Of a stretch of DNA of 51,919 bases, positions 1 to 9,298 are shown in pieces (position 1 is the stretch's first letter; each line of letters starts with the position of its first letter). The position numbers were made by a program, and so were the translations under genes. This DNA comes from Laspinema palackyanum D2a (GTDB taxonomy: Bacteria > Cyanobacteriota > Cyanobacteriia > Cyanobacteriales > Laspinemataceae), in assembly GCA_025370845.1 (NCBI GenBank), contig JAMXFF010000052.1:1-51919 (forward strand), given 5' to 3'. A model generated the notes under the pieces. It saw only the letters and a list, made by a program, of their open reading frames with translations, did no database searches and was not told where the DNA came from.

Positions 1-34
1 AGTTTTCAGGGAGGCCCCATCCCTGAAAACTTTT
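1..34 (+). terminator. Hairpin followed by T-run, candidate terminator of an off-window gene
   Basis: A perfect inverted repeat (GTTTTCAGGGA at 2-12, TCCCTGAAAAC at 20-30) with a 7-nt loop is followed by TTTT. It would end a plus-strand transcript entering from before the window, but no gene is visible to confirm this. Confidence 0.5.
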
Positions 35-112
35 AAACCATAAGCATTTTAGCCTTAGCTTGATGCGTATGGGGTTTGAACCCCCGCAGGTGTGTGTTGG
101 GAAGAACTAAGA

Positions 113-250
113 AAGAGAACGACTGAACTCGTTACTACGAACATTGATGAGAGAACGACTGAGGTCGTTACTACGAACATTGATGAGAGAACGACTGAAG
201 TCGTTACTACGAACATTGATGAGAGAACGACTGAAGTCGTTACTACGAAC
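113..250. repeat. Tandem array of a 36-bp palindrome-bearing repeat (4 copies)
   Basis: Three full units (113-148, 149-184, 185-220) and a 30-bp partial fourth (221-250) are nearly identical. Each contains a palindrome of the form AACGACTGAAGTCGTT followed by ACTACGAAC. The few differences fall in the palindrome centre (AACTC, AGGTC, AAGTC). There are no unique spacers, so this is not CRISPR. The same palindrome family recurs in reverse orientation at 49642-49752. It resembles cyanobacterial REP-type intergenic repeats. Confidence 0.85.
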
Positions 251-260
251 TAAGAATGCC

Positions 261-300
261 AAAAAAAGGGTAGTGCAATGAATGCACCACCCTTTTTTTT
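261..300 (-). terminator. Rho-independent terminator of fba
   Basis: A 10-bp stem (268-277 with 283-292) around a 5-nt loop is flanked by A7 and T8 runs. Read on the minus strand, the only imperfect pair is a G-U wobble and the stem is followed by seven U residues. It lies 58 nt beyond the fba stop codon. Confidence 0.85.
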
Positions 301-357
301 ATTGATAAAAATGGCAGATAAGAGTTACTTGCTCTTACCTAGGCCAATTTTTACAAT

Positions 358-1437
358 TTAGGCGGTCACAGCTTTCTTGATCGTGGCGCTGAGTTCGCCT
401 TTGGCGTACTTGGCGGCGAAGTCATCGAGGTTGACTTGCTTGATCTTGGAGGCGTTACCGGCGGTACCAAAGGCTTGATAGCGTTCGGCACAGACTTTTT
501 GCATATATTGGATGGAGGGTTTCAGGAAGTGACGGGGGTCAAATTCCTTGGTATTTTGGGCCAGGGCTTCACGGACTGCCGCAGTGATTGCCAAACGGTT
601 ATCGGTGTCGATGTTCACTTTACGGACACCGCACTTGATTCCTTTTTGGATTTCTTCGATGGGCACGCCGTAGGTTTCGGGGATGGTTCCGCCGTATTTG
701 TTGATCAGTTCGATCAAGTCTTGGGGTACGGAGGAAGAACCATGCATGACCAGGTGGGTGTTCGGCAAGCGGCGGTGAATTTCTTCGATCCGGCTGATTG
801 CTAAGATTTCCCCAGTGGGTTTCCGGGTGAATTTGTATGCACCGTGGCTGGTTCCGATCGCTACTGCCAGAGCATCCACTTGGGTTTGCTCAACGAAGTC
901 AACGGCTTGATCCGGATCGGTCAACAGTTGGTCGTGGGAGAGTTTTCCTTCAAACCCGTGACCATCTTCTGCTTCACCCATGCCGGTTTCCAAAGAACCC
1001 AAGCAACCGAGTTCGCCTTCGACGCTGACGCCGATGGAGTGAGCCACTTTCACGACTTCGCGGGTGACTTCCACGTTGTACTCGTAGCTGGCGGGGGTTT
1101 TGGCATCTGCTTCCAAGGAGCCATCCATCATGACGCTGGTGAACCCTTGTTTCATGGCCGAGTAGCAGGTGGAAGGTGCGTTGCCATGATCTTGGTGCAT
1201 GGCAATGGGGATGTGGGGGTAGGTTTCCACTGCGGCTAGGATCAGGTGGCGGAGGAAGTTTTCCCCTGCATATTTGCGTGCACCACGAGAAGCTTGCAGA
1301 ATCACGGGGCTGTTGGTTTCGTTAGCAGCCTGCATGATCGCTTGGATCTGCTCCATGTTGTTGACGTTGTAGGCCGGAATGCCGTACTCGTTCTCTGCTG
1401 CATGATCCAGCATTAACCGCATAGGTACAAGCGCCAT
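358..1437 (-). CDS. fba: Class II fructose-bisphosphate aldolase (Calvin-cycle type)
   Basis: This 359-residue enzyme cleaves fructose-1,6-bisphosphate into dihydroxyacetone phosphate and glyceraldehyde-3-phosphate. In cyanobacteria it also condenses these and sedoheptulose precursors in the Calvin cycle. Class II zinc-enzyme motifs are clear: HQDHG at 81-85 (catalytic Asp83, zinc His84), EGELG near 140, GTSHGAYKF near 195 and MHGSSSV near 231, the last two giving zinc and phosphate ligands. Length and the long C-terminal region match the class IIB subgroup. The ATG start is supported by a strong AGGAGG about 6-11 nt upstream. The gene appears to be monocistronic, with its own terminator and a 285-bp leader region separating it from tRNA-Lys. 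No anomalies were seen. Confidence 0.97.
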   Translation of the reverse strand: MALVPMRLMLDHAAENEYGIPAYNVNNMEQIQAIMQAANETNSPVILQASRGARKYAGENFLRHLILAAVETYPHIPIAMHQDHGNAPSTCYSAMKQGFTSVMMDGSLEADAKTPASYEYNVEVTREVVKVAHSIGVSVEGELGCLGSLETGMGEAEDGHGFEGKLSHDQLLTDPDQAVDFVEQTQVDALAVAIGTSHGAYKFTRKPTGEILAISRIEEIHRRLPNTHLVMHGSSSVPQDLIELINKYGGTIPETYGVPIEEIQKGIKCGVRKVNIDTDNRLAITAAVREALAQNTKEFDPRHFLKPSIQYMQKVCAERYQAFGTAGNASKIKQVNLDDFAAKYAKGELSATIKKAVTA

Positions 1438-1722
1438 AGATGGTCCTCCTAATTACTTTTTTTTCAGCGATGGGGTATGGACAAGCTGAAATTGTTACAA
1501 CAAGTTTAAGACAAATTTCAGATTTTTACGAATTATATCTAAAAATGAGAACTTTATAACGTTTTTATCTCAGAATTGCCAATTTTGACTTTTAAAGCCG
1601 AATCAAGGAGGATAAATCAAGGGGCAACGGGAAGACACTCAGGAAAAAACCCAGCATTTTCAGATTTCAGCCTTCCTGTTCAATGCCTTTGAGACTATAA
1701 AAAATATGATTTTTTGAATTTA
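1438..1722. other. fba upstream region
   Basis: This 285-bp AT-rich stretch lies between fba and tRNA-Lys, both on the minus strand, and must contain the fba promoter. A short A/T hairpin near 1700-1716 could end the tRNA transcript but is weak. I could not assign a convincing -35/-10 pair. Confidence 0.4.
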
Positions 1723-1794
1723 TGGGTCGCCCGGGATTCGAACCCGGAACTAGTCGGTTAAAAGCCGAATACTCTACCGTTGAGTTAGCGACCC
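1723..1794 (-). tRNA. trnK-UUU: tRNA-Lys (anticodon TTT)
   Basis: The minus strand folds into a full cloverleaf: acceptor GGGTCGC/GCGACCC, D-arm ACTC/GAGT, anticodon loop CTTTTAA (anticodon TTT) and T-arm CCGGG/CCCGG with a TTCGAAT loop. Length is 72 nt. The discriminator is A, and the 3' CCA is not encoded, so it must be added by a nucleotidyltransferase (a candidate lies at 33765-35033). Confidence 0.96.
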
Positions 1795-1860
1795 GCGTGC
1801 TTTCTTTTTCAGCACCTTAGCTACATTAGCACAGGCTCTTAAAAAAAAGCAAGGGGTTTT

Positions 1861-2730
1861 TTAAAAAAAATCTGCGGTGAGGCGAACTTGGGTTTCCCAC
1901 TTGTCTCCGGGTTGCAGATTCATCAGGTGTAGCCCGGTGTTGAGGGCATTTCGGGGGGCGGTCCAAGGTTCGAGGCAGTAGAAGTCTTTGTCTTTGAGGG
2001 TCCAAAAGACGACGTTGGAATAACTGGCCTTAAAGAGTAACCGGACTTGCAAGCGGCGACTATGGTCGATCGCCGTGGCAGCGAGTCCGGTAATTTTGGT
2101 AAAAGCGGCGTCGATTTCCTCTACGTTGAGGTCGAATCTGCCGGTGAAGGGATGTTGATTCTGGGTTTTTTGGTCCGTGTATTGGACGGCGGGAATTTTA
2201 AATTGGAGTTTGGACTTATCCGGGGCCCAAAAGTACGGATGAAGTCCGGTGGAAAAGGGCATAGGCCGATCGCCAGTGTTGGTGTAGCGTTGGTCGATTT
2301 CCAGGCTATTGCCTTTGAGCTTATAGGTAAAGGCCAGTTCAAAGTCAAACGGATAAACGGCACGAGTGCGATCGCTACTATTGAGAATCAGGGTAATGCT
2401 GGCTAGGTCCTTGGTTACTCCCTCGGTGACTTCCCACGGTAAATCCCGGGCAAACCCATGTTGTTTGAGAGTGTACTCTTTCCCTTGATAGCTGTAGGTA
2501 TTATTCGGCAAATTCCCACATATCGGAAACAAGATGGGGATGCCGCCACGGACACTTAAATCCGGATTGGTAAAGCGTTCGGCATCCAGATAGAGGAGGT
2601 CATGACCTTGAACTTGCCAACTGGTGATGATGCCACCCCGTTCGGGAACGACTTCGACCCGGGATTGAGCGGGTTGGTCGGAGAGGATGTAGGTCTTGTA
2701 TTGTTCTTCTTTTACTGCGATCGCAAACAC
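1861..2730 (-). CDS. Aldose 1-epimerase family protein (galactose mutarotase fold)
   Basis: The 289-residue protein belongs to the aldose-1-epimerase / glucose-6-phosphate-1-epimerase superfamily, whose members interconvert the alpha and beta anomers of sugars. Family landmarks are visible: RGGIPILFPICGNL at 61-74, KQHGFAR with His91, GLHPYF with His164, and LEPWTAPRNALN with the probable catalytic Glu254. The sugar substrate cannot be fixed from sequence. The start is GTG at 2730, preceded by AAGGATAAAGGAT, which can serve as a ribosome site. There is no signal peptide, so it should be cytoplasmic. It stands alone between tRNA-Lys and a minus-strand CapA-family gene. Confidence 0.88.
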   Translation of the reverse strand: MFAIAVKEEQYKTYILSDQPAQSRVEVVPERGGIITSWQVQGHDLLYLDAERFTNPDLSVRGGIPILFPICGNLPNNTYSYQGKEYTLKQHGFARDLPWEVTEGVTKDLASITLILNSSDRTRAVYPFDFELAFTYKLKGNSLEIDQRYTNTGDRPMPFSTGLHPYFWAPDKSKLQFKIPAVQYTDQKTQNQHPFTGRFDLNVEEIDAAFTKITGLAATAIDHSRRLQVRLLFKASYSNVVFWTLKDKDFYCLEPWTAPRNALNTGLHLMNLQPGDKWETQVRLTADFF

Positions 2731-2891
2731 TGTTTATCCTTTATCCTTGAGTCGAATGATCGGGGGCGGCAATTATCTCAGTCTTTACGGTTGTAACGGA
2801 CGGCGATCGGATAGTCAAGGGGAACTTGCCACGGGGTTGATTCAGAACCCTACTCTCAGACCCTTGTTCCCCTGGGGCGATCGCCGTTGCC

Positions 2892-4811
2892 TTAGCTGGA
2901 AACCAGGCTCTTGGGGAACTGCGGCAGTTTGATTTTCTTATTCCGACCCGCTACACCGATGGCACCCCCTGCCGCAGCCGCAGCCAGGGCCATACCCACC
3001 GCCCGAGAGGTCCCATTAGATTGAGGTGGGGAAGCCGGTTCCGCCTCGCCCAATTTATCAGCTTCTCCAAAAGTAAGAGGCTCACCCAAGTCATTGGTAA
3101 AGGGGGAGGCATTAAACGCCTCAGCTGGATCACCGGGCAACTCTTCTTCTAGTGTCGGATTAGGCTTAATCTCAGCGGGCTTTTGGGATTCAAACACGGT
3201 ATTTCCCGAGGTCACCACTTTAGATTGACGAGCATCCAGAATCATCGGAGAAGTCATCGGTTCTTCAAACACCCCAGAGATCATATCGATGTGTTCGAGA
3301 ATGCGATCGCCCCTTTCCCCGGTGACCACTTTGGGCTGATACTTCCGCACCTCAACGGGTAAAAATTCCACCTTCATTTGTTGTTCTCGCAACGACACCT
3401 TCAGGACAGCGGTATCATAATCGCTGCGAGCATTCCCTCCAAAAATAAAATTCCCCAGAGAGTAAGCAATAGGCCGTCCTTTATAAATTTCTGACCCCTG
3501 CAACACATGAGGATGATGACCGACAATCACATCGGCTCCTTGGTCAATCGTAAAATAGGCCAATTCGCTCTGCCAAATTTCTGGATAATTTGCCAGTTCT
3601 ACGCCCCAGTGAAAATTCACCACAATCCAGTCTACTTCATCCCGAACGGCCTGGATGTCCTCAGCAATCCGCTTTTCCATGCCGTGATTGGTCCCCGGTA
3701 CGCCTGCGGCTGCGGCATGATAATCCGCTGCATAGTAACCAAAGTAAGCAATTCGCTGACCTTTAACATCAATAATTTTAGGACGTCGGGCTTCCGTCAT
3801 CTCCATTCCGGCACCGACCCCATGAATTCCCGCTTTTTCTAAGGTTTTCAGGGTTTCCTGGAGTCCGGGACCCTGGTAGTCCATCGCGTGATTATTGGCC
3901 AGGTTGACAATATCAACGCCCCCAGAGGTGAGAACCTCCACGGAGGAGGGGTCGGCTTTAAAATTAAAGGTTTTTTCTAGTTTGGTGTCAGCGGTGGTCA
4001 AGGTGCCTTCTAGGTTGACCATTGCGATATCTGCCTCGCGGTATTCGGGCATTTGGTCAAAGGCCCAGGTATAATCACTCCCGATCAGGTCTTCAAACCC
4101 ATGACCGAGGGTGACATCTCCGCTCATCATCAGAGTAACCGTTGGGTCATTGGGGTTGATGACATCGGTATGTTCAATGACGGGAACGGTTTCTAAGGCT
4201 GCTTGGACCATTTTGGGCCGTTCCGGCTCTCCATTGACCGGATTGGAGGCAGATTGGGGGGAGACAATTGCGGTGGGTTGGGATTGGTCCTGCAATTGCA
4301 AGTAGCCGATCGCACTGCCCATGATAAAGGCACTGACGGAGACCCCTGCCACTAAAAATAATCGGAAAACTTTATAGTTGATCCAAGAAGCGGCGCGGGA
4401 GACCCCATCGAGCAGCTTCTGTAAATACTGATTTCTGCGTTGCTGGTTGGCTGGGGTGACAATGCGGATGGACTGCTGCCACAATAAGTCAGAATTTCCG
4501 AGGGGGTTAGCACCTGTGGCGATGATGCGAACTCCATCAATCACTTCCGAGTTGAGCCGCCAGATTTGCTGACAGATAAATTTGTTTAAGCCCGATCGCA
4601 GTTGCTGGGAGATATCGGGTTGATGGTTTAAGCCATTGATTTCCAGACGGATCGGCAGGCATCCTTTTTGGACGGGTTCGACCCGGGCATAAATGCCTTG
4701 GGGGGCCAGGTATGAGTTGATCAGGTAGGCGATCGCCCGAAAATTTCCCGCCCGTGCTAAGTCGAGCATTGAGGGTTCGGCAAAGGTGCTGAAACTGGTC
4801 ATCCTGTTCAC
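2892..4811 (-). CDS. CapA-family metallophosphatase-like protein, membrane anchored
   Basis: The 639-residue protein has three parts. Residues 1-145 form a cytoplasmic domain I do not recognise beyond its cyanobacterial look. A single transmembrane helix lies near 151-171. Residues 224-520 are a PGA_cap/CapA domain of the calcineurin-like metallophosphatase fold. Metal-site motifs visible are SGDVTLG at 230-236, NLEGT at 266-270, NLANNHAMD at 303-311, a HWG near 396 and GHHPHVLQG further on. CapA relatives act in poly-gamma-glutamate capsule synthesis, but the activity of cyanobacterial members is not established. The C-terminal 100 residues are low-complexity, acidic and proline-rich, then an Ala/Gly-rich possible second membrane segment near 608-622 and a basic tail. 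Two ATGs (residues 1 and 4) are possible starts. Confidence 0.88.
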   Translation of the reverse strand: MNRMTSFSTFAEPSMLDLARAGNFRAIAYLINSYLAPQGIYARVEPVQKGCLPIRLEINGLNHQPDISQQLRSGLNKFICQQIWRLNSEVIDGVRIIATGANPLGNSDLLWQQSIRIVTPANQQRRNQYLQKLLDGVSRAASWINYKVFRLFLVAGVSVSAFIMGSAIGYLQLQDQSQPTAIVSPQSASNPVNGEPERPKMVQAALETVPVIEHTDVINPNDPTVTLMMSGDVTLGHGFEDLIGSDYTWAFDQMPEYREADIAMVNLEGTLTTADTKLEKTFNFKADPSSVEVLTSGGVDIVNLANNHAMDYQGPGLQETLKTLEKAGIHGVGAGMEMTEARRPKIIDVKGQRIAYFGYYAADYHAAAAGVPGTNHGMEKRIAEDIQAVRDEVDWIVVNFHWGVELANYPEIWQSELAYFTIDQGADVIVGHHPHVLQGSEIYKGRPIAYSLGNFIFGGNARSDYDTAVLKVSLREQQMKVEFLPVEVRKYQPKVVTGERGDRILEHIDMISGVFEEPMTSPMILDARQSKVVTSGNTVFESQKPAEIKPNPTLEEELPGDPAEAFNASPFTNDLGEPLTFGEADKLGEAEPASPPQSNGTSRAVGMALAAAAAGGAIGVAGRNKKIKLPQFPKSLVSS

Positions 4812-5477
4812 TCCTATTTCTTGCTGGCAAGTCTAAATTTTAAATCAGGGATATCCCTGGGGAATTGATGTTTAGGGTTTATTTTGGGGTATTAATCCCT
4901 TTTAAGGATTCTCCCTGGGTCTCCCGAATGGGTGGGAGTGTGAACGGCGTTCTGATTCAACCGTTACTCCCGGTGAGCTTGTTTAAATTTGTCCTTTAAT
5001 TTGGGGATGGATGGTTGTTTAACGAACAATGGGTCTCTCCTTCCCCATTGCTGTTGAGGTCTGAATAACCGAGGCTGATCGTCACCCTCTTTTAAGTTAG
5101 CTTACTGTGAGAAACCGCCCCAATCAGTCCAGGTTGGTGGATTGAATGGCCGATCGCCCAAAAACTAAATTCCATCCTGCTGCCGCCTGCATTGTTCACT
5201 CAACTCGGTTCCCTCAGATTGTCCCCGATTTTCCCCGATTTTTCTGAGTCATTCTCAAGAGAAGCAACCGGGGAATTTCCCGGGAAGGATTGGCTTGACG
5301 ATTGTACCCCAAAACTTCCATTTTTTGAGTCTTTGACTTGACAAAATCATCCCAGATATGCGTTGGCTCACTTTTGGGTTGTCAAGGCGATCGCCCTGGG
5401 GGTTTAATGTGAGCCAAAGTCCCATGAGGCGATCGCGTCTAAAACGGTGGAATTCTCCTTTAAGCAGTTACTCTGCG
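4812..5477. other. Gene-free stretch
   Basis: These 666 bases carry several HIP1-like GCGATCGC sites but no credible open frame, RNA gene or strong hairpin. They hold the upstream region of the capA-like gene and the downstream region of the barrel gene. Confidence 0.5.
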
Positions 5478-6404
5478 TTAAAACTGATAAGTCACGCCCA
5501 CTTGCAAAACCGGGTAAAATCGGAAACGACCTAACGCATCCTCTAGGTCTTCCCGCTCGCGCTCAAGTTCACTGGCTAGGATGGGATTGGATGCAGCTCC
5601 GGGGGCGGTTAACGAGACATCGGGCGATCGCTGAAACATTACCCCAAGGTCCATAAAAAATCCCCATCGCTTTCCAAAGGCTACCGGATTACCCCAGCCG
5701 ACCCCAATATAAGGTGCAAAATCGGGAAAATCAACTTCTGCTTCTAACGTCCCCACTTGTGCTACCGGAAAGGTCGAGTTACCAATCTGATAGGAAGCAT
5801 TTGCGGCACTTGTCGAGGTCTGAGCAACGCCGGATGCCTGATTCCCGTTATAAACTAGACCCCCGGTGAGCCTAAATCCCGAGTCTTCGTTGGGAAAATA
5901 ATCGACAAAAGCGGGAATTGTCCGCAAATCGACATCGGTCTCGTACGTGATGTCGCTTTCTGTAAACTCAGTATTGAAGGATAACCCACTAAATCCTATT
6001 CTCGCGTTTAAATTGGGGAAAATCCGACCTGTAACTTGAGCGCCAATCCCTGGAGTTCCCACAGTACCGGAGACGGCAAACCCACTCCGTTCTTCCAGCA
6101 ATCGTAGGGTGCGTGGGGGCAGGGGGGCCGGTTGTGACGGGGGGACGGGACGAGGTGCAGGGGGAACGGGTTGGGTGGGGGGAAGAGGTTGGGTGGGGGG
6201 AAGAGGCGCGGGGGCCGGTGGGACCGGGGTCCGTCCAGGGACTTGTTGACAGCGAGAATTAAGAGGAAACAACCGACACAGGGTTTCTAAATCGGTATCT
6301 TGTGCCTGTAGGGGTTGGGAGAGACTGGCATCGATCGCCAAAGTGGTTAAAATACCAACCACCCCATAAAAAATTTTTATAGAAAGACTAAAGTTTTGAG
6401 CCAT
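5478..6404 (-). CDS. Secreted Pro-rich outer-membrane beta-barrel-like protein
   Basis: The 308-residue protein begins with a signal peptide (hydrophobic 9-24, likely cleavage after LQA near residue 34). A short segment with two cysteines (43 and 52) follows, then a proline-rich linker of PPTQP-type repeats (59-98). Residues 100-308 consist of alternating polar and hydrophobic strands with many Gly and aromatic residues, and the protein ends in VTYQF. A terminal Phe is the usual signature of proteins inserted by the BAM complex. This suggests a small outer-membrane barrel with a periplasmic Pro-rich stalk. Its ligand and role are unknown. It is divergently transcribed from the methyltransferase at 6679. 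Confidence 0.75.
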   Translation of the reverse strand: MAQNFSLSIKIFYGVVGILTTLAIDASLSQPLQAQDTDLETLCRLFPLNSRCQQVPGRTPVPPAPAPLPPTQPLPPTQPVPPAPRPVPPSQPAPLPPRTLRLLEERSGFAVSGTVGTPGIGAQVTGRIFPNLNARIGFSGLSFNTEFTESDITYETDVDLRTIPAFVDYFPNEDSGFRLTGGLVYNGNQASGVAQTSTSAANASYQIGNSTFPVAQVGTLEAEVDFPDFAPYIGVGWGNPVAFGKRWGFFMDLGVMFQRSPDVSLTAPGAASNPILASELEREREDLEDALGRFRFYPVLQVGVTYQF

Positions 6405-6678
6405 GAGCTTTTGTGTTCGGCTGGTGTTGGGCTGTTTGCGTTTGCCATCGCATCATATCCCATCCCACTGATGCCGGGGTAATGATTTTGCCTGGGGCTT
6501 GGGTGATCGCCCCTGTACCCAGGATTGCCCTGGGTGCTTTGCCTTTCCCATCCCTTATCTCTATACTGTGTAAAATACTGTTTAAACTTTTGATAACTTT
6601 TTTAACGATTCTTAACTCATCCGGGAGTCAGCGATCGCGCCTGAACACCGCACTCCATCGCAATCTTGAGGCCAAACC

Positions 6679-7545
6679 ATGACCGTTCGTAAAGACACAA
6701 TTTTTGAGCAGTTTTTAGCACCCGTCGTCTGGCTATTCGTTGATGAAAAGGCGATGCAGCAGGTGAGTCGTAGCATCGACTGGGAAACCGAGAGCGATCG
6801 CCTCAGACGGCCAGATTTGGAATACCCCGACTATTACATCACTCAAAATTTTCACGGGATTGAAGGCGGTTACCTCAATCGGGGTGCAGCCGTCAGTTAT
6901 GACCCGATCACCCAATATGCGCTTCCTCCCCATGAAGGGTGGATCCGCCAAGGGTTAATTGATGCCATTCGTACCCATCCGCGCCGAATTCTGGACCTGG
7001 GTTGTGGCACGGGTTCGACGACGATCCGGCTTAAGCAAGCCTTTCCCGATGCTGAAGTGCTCGGGTTAGATTTATCCCCCTATATGCTGGTGATGGCGGA
7101 ATATAAGGCTAAACAAGCGGGTTTAGAGATTCAGTGGGTGCATGGACCTGCGGAACAGACTGGATTTGCCCCCAATTCTTTCGACTTGGTGACGGCTTCG
7201 TTATTATTCCACGAGACCCCCACAGAAATTGCCGAGGCGATCGCCCAAGAAAGTTTCCGACTGCTGCAACCTGGGGGTCAGTTTTTGATTCTCGATGGCA
7301 ATCAAAAAACCCTACGCCAGACAGAGTGGCTTACCCAAATTTTTGAAGAACCTTATATTCAGGAGTACGCCGGTGGCAGTGTGGATGCCTGGATGGGTGC
7401 GGCTGGATTTGGGGCGGTGCAGACGACTGAAGTTTGGTTACTTAATCAGGTAACCAGCGGGATCAAACCTTTGCCTCAATCTCCGGCAGCGTCATCGAGG
7501 TGGACTGAACAAGAGGAGTCATGGGTGGTGGCTCCCAGCTACTAA
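6679..7545 (+). CDS. Class I SAM-dependent methyltransferase
   Basis: In this 288-residue protein the Rossmann methyltransferase core starts near residue 102. Motif I is DLGCGTG (106-112) and the acidic end of strand 2 is Asp131 in LGLDLSP, which together bind S-adenosylmethionine. Post-I motifs follow at FDLVTASLLFHE and LLQPGGQFLILD. The first 100 residues are a family-specific cap containing HGIEGGYLNRGAAVSYD. The substrate is unknown. The start ATG has a modest TTGAGG site upstream. The gene ends 13 nt before a HAD-hydrolase gene, so the two are probably co-transcribed. Confidence 0.85.
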   Translation: MTVRKDTIFEQFLAPVVWLFVDEKAMQQVSRSIDWETESDRLRRPDLEYPDYYITQNFHGIEGGYLNRGAAVSYDPITQYALPPHEGWIRQGLIDAIRTHPRRILDLGCGTGSTTIRLKQAFPDAEVLGLDLSPYMLVMAEYKAKQAGLEIQWVHGPAEQTGFAPNSFDLVTASLLFHETPTEIAEAIAQESFRLLQPGGQFLILDGNQKTLRQTEWLTQIFEEPYIQEYAGGSVDAWMGAAGFGAVQTTEVWLLNQVTSGIKPLPQSPAASSRWTEQEESWVVAPSY

Positions 7546-7558
7546 GGAGAGAGGAAGC

Positions 7559-8281
7559 ATGAGTTTAAAGGCGATTTTATTTGATTTCAATGGGGTCATT
7601 ATTAATGATGAGTCGATTCACGAGGAGTTAATCAATGAGTTGCTACTGTCGGAGAACTTGCGCCCGAAAAAGGGGGAGTTCTGGCAAATTTGTTTAGGAC
7701 GCAGCGATCGCGCCTGTATTGCGGAGTTGTTTGCCAGTCGGGGGCGCTTCCTGACGGATGCAGCGCTCAATGCTTTGGTGGAACGCAAGGCGATCGCCTA
7801 TCAAGAACGACTCGCGGCTCTGAATAAGTTGCCCATTTTTATGGGGGTGGATGACTTGATTTATAAACTGCGCGGCACTCCGTTAAAATTAGCGGTGGTC
7901 TCGGGGGCTTTGCGCTCGGAGGTGGAACTGGTGTTAAATCGGGCAAATATGGCCCAATATTTCTCGGCGATCGTGGCGGGAGATGACATCACCACGAGCA
8001 AACCGGAACCCGAGGGCTATCTGCTGGCGGTGGAACGGCTCAATCAGCAATATCCGGAGCTCAACCTGACCCCGAGTGATTGTTTGGCGATCGAAGATAC
8101 TCCGGCTGGTATTCAGGCGGCTCAACGGGCGGGGATTCAGGTGGTTGGCATTGCCAATACTTACCCGTTTCATATGCTCCAACGGCAGGCAGATTGGACG
8201 GTGGATTATCTACGAGATCTGGAACTCGATCGCCTCCGGGAGTTTTTTCAAAGCTGTTTGTCTCAACCTGTACCGGGTTAA
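7559..8281 (+). CDS. HAD-superfamily phosphatase / beta-phosphoglucomutase-like hydrolase
   Basis: The 240-residue HAD hydrolase has a helical cap between motifs I and II. Motif I is DFNGV (Asp9 nucleophile, Asn11), motif II is VVSG with Ser115, motif III includes Lys148 in TSKPEPEG, and motif IV is AIEDTPAG with Glu179/Asp180. The residue two after the nucleophile, normally an acid/base Asp in phosphatases and phosphoglucomutases, is Asn here. That may alter or weaken turnover. The ribosome site GGAGAGAGGAAG precedes the ATG. It is probably co-expressed with the upstream methyltransferase. The substrate cannot be assigned. Confidence 0.88.
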   Translation: MSLKAILFDFNGVIINDESIHEELINELLLSENLRPKKGEFWQICLGRSDRACIAELFASRGRFLTDAALNALVERKAIAYQERLAALNKLPIFMGVDDLIYKLRGTPLKLAVVSGALRSEVELVLNRANMAQYFSAIVAGDDITTSKPEPEGYLLAVERLNQQYPELNLTPSDCLAIEDTPAGIQAAQRAGIQVVGIANTYPFHMLQRQADWTVDYLRDLELDRLREFFQSCLSQPVPG

Positions 8282-8396
8282 AGGGAACTCTTCCTACTAG
8301 GGGAGTTTGAGCCATTTTGAACCGGGCAAAAATTTATCTGAGATTGCCTCTTCCCTTTCTGCCTGGGTTCATGTTATGATGGTTCCACGAATGACC

Positions 8397-8469
8397 GGGG
8401 AATTAGCTCAGTTGGTAGAGCGCTGCGATCGCACCGCAGAGGTCAGCGGTTCGAATCCGCTATTCTCCA
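8397..8469 (+). tRNA. trnA-CGC: tRNA-Ala (anticodon CGC)
   Basis: A 73-nt cloverleaf: acceptor GGGGAAT/ATTCTCC with a G3-U70 wobble (the alanine identity element), D-arm GCTC/GAGC, anticodon arm CTGCG-ATCGCAC-CGCAG and T-arm AGCGG/CCGCT. The anticodon is CGC, reading GCG. The CCA end is not encoded. The HIP1 octamer GCGATCGC lies within the anticodon stem-loop. Confidence 0.94.
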
Positions 8470-9298
8470 TTTTTAGGGCAAAACTCAGACCGCGTGAGCA
8501 AGTGGGGTTCTGGATTGCCTGGGTGGGATAACGTTACAATCCCGCGCTCGGCCATCCCTTCCACCTCGTTTAGAACAAAACTGAATCATTTTGACGACCC
8601 CACCATATAGGGGTCAAGGTTAGGGGATTGCAAAAAATAAATCATCCAAATGTTAAACGTCCCCCCTTGACGGGGTTTCTTTAAAGATGACTCAATCAAG
8701 GAGTCACTACGAACGGGTTTGACGGTTTTATTTTTTTGAGTTCCCTTATAGATTGCGTTAGTCCTGGCTAGGGGAGTGGGATTCGGGTTACAAAACGTTA
8801 CTCGAAATTTAAGGAAATCCCTCAAGTTCAATGAACTCAATCCTTGGGACAATTCAGAATGGGCTCGATGAGGCAACGAAGCCCCTTTTTAAGCAGAGGA
8901 ACCCTGGATCAGCGCGATATAATCAATTGAGCATCCCATGAATGGGTGCATTTTTCAATCGCAACATAAAGAGATATGGCTTTGTTTACCTTCAAAAAAC
9001 TTAATATGTAGTTTCAACTACCAAAAACAGCCTGATTCGCTGAAAAATCACGGATTCAAGACAGAACAAGGGCTGAAAAGGTAAAGTTTGTAACAAACGA
9101 ATTGTAAGGTTTTGGTAACTATTGTTGCATCTTATGTTCTGTCGATCCAAACCCGGATAAATACGGTATGGTGTAAATATAAAGGAATTATTAAGCTTAC
9201 TGGAAGAACGGCGAGGGTCGTTTTTCGGGTAGCCGCGAAATAAATCCGCATTTAGCCAATCCCCGACAAGAGATTGGTTTTTGTTGGCAGGAGGAAAT
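8470..9298. other. Long intergenic region upstream of the small ORF at 9299
   Basis: These 830 bases contain no convincing gene. Visible are a small hairpin near 8596-8617, a possible plus-strand terminator at 8861-8890 (GGGCT/AGCCC followed by CTTTTT), an AT-rich promoter-like stretch around 9160-9190, and a leader hairpin CCAATC (9256-9261) / GATTGG (9272-9277). The leader hairpin is followed by Ts immediately before the ribosome site of the next gene, which could act as an attenuator. Confidence 0.4.

Noticed and set aside
113-250. CRISPR-like 36-bp periodic array
   Set aside because: The units are contiguous with no unique spacers and carry a palindrome typical of REP-like repeats; no cas genes are nearby.
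6413-6682. 89-residue frame between divergent genes
   Set aside because: It occupies the shared promoter region, has an unusual Cys/Ile-rich composition and overlaps the methyltransferase start.
8586-8876. 96-residue open frame on the minus strand
   Set aside because: It is compositionally odd, lacks a ribosome site and conserved pattern, and overlaps hairpins in an intergenic region.
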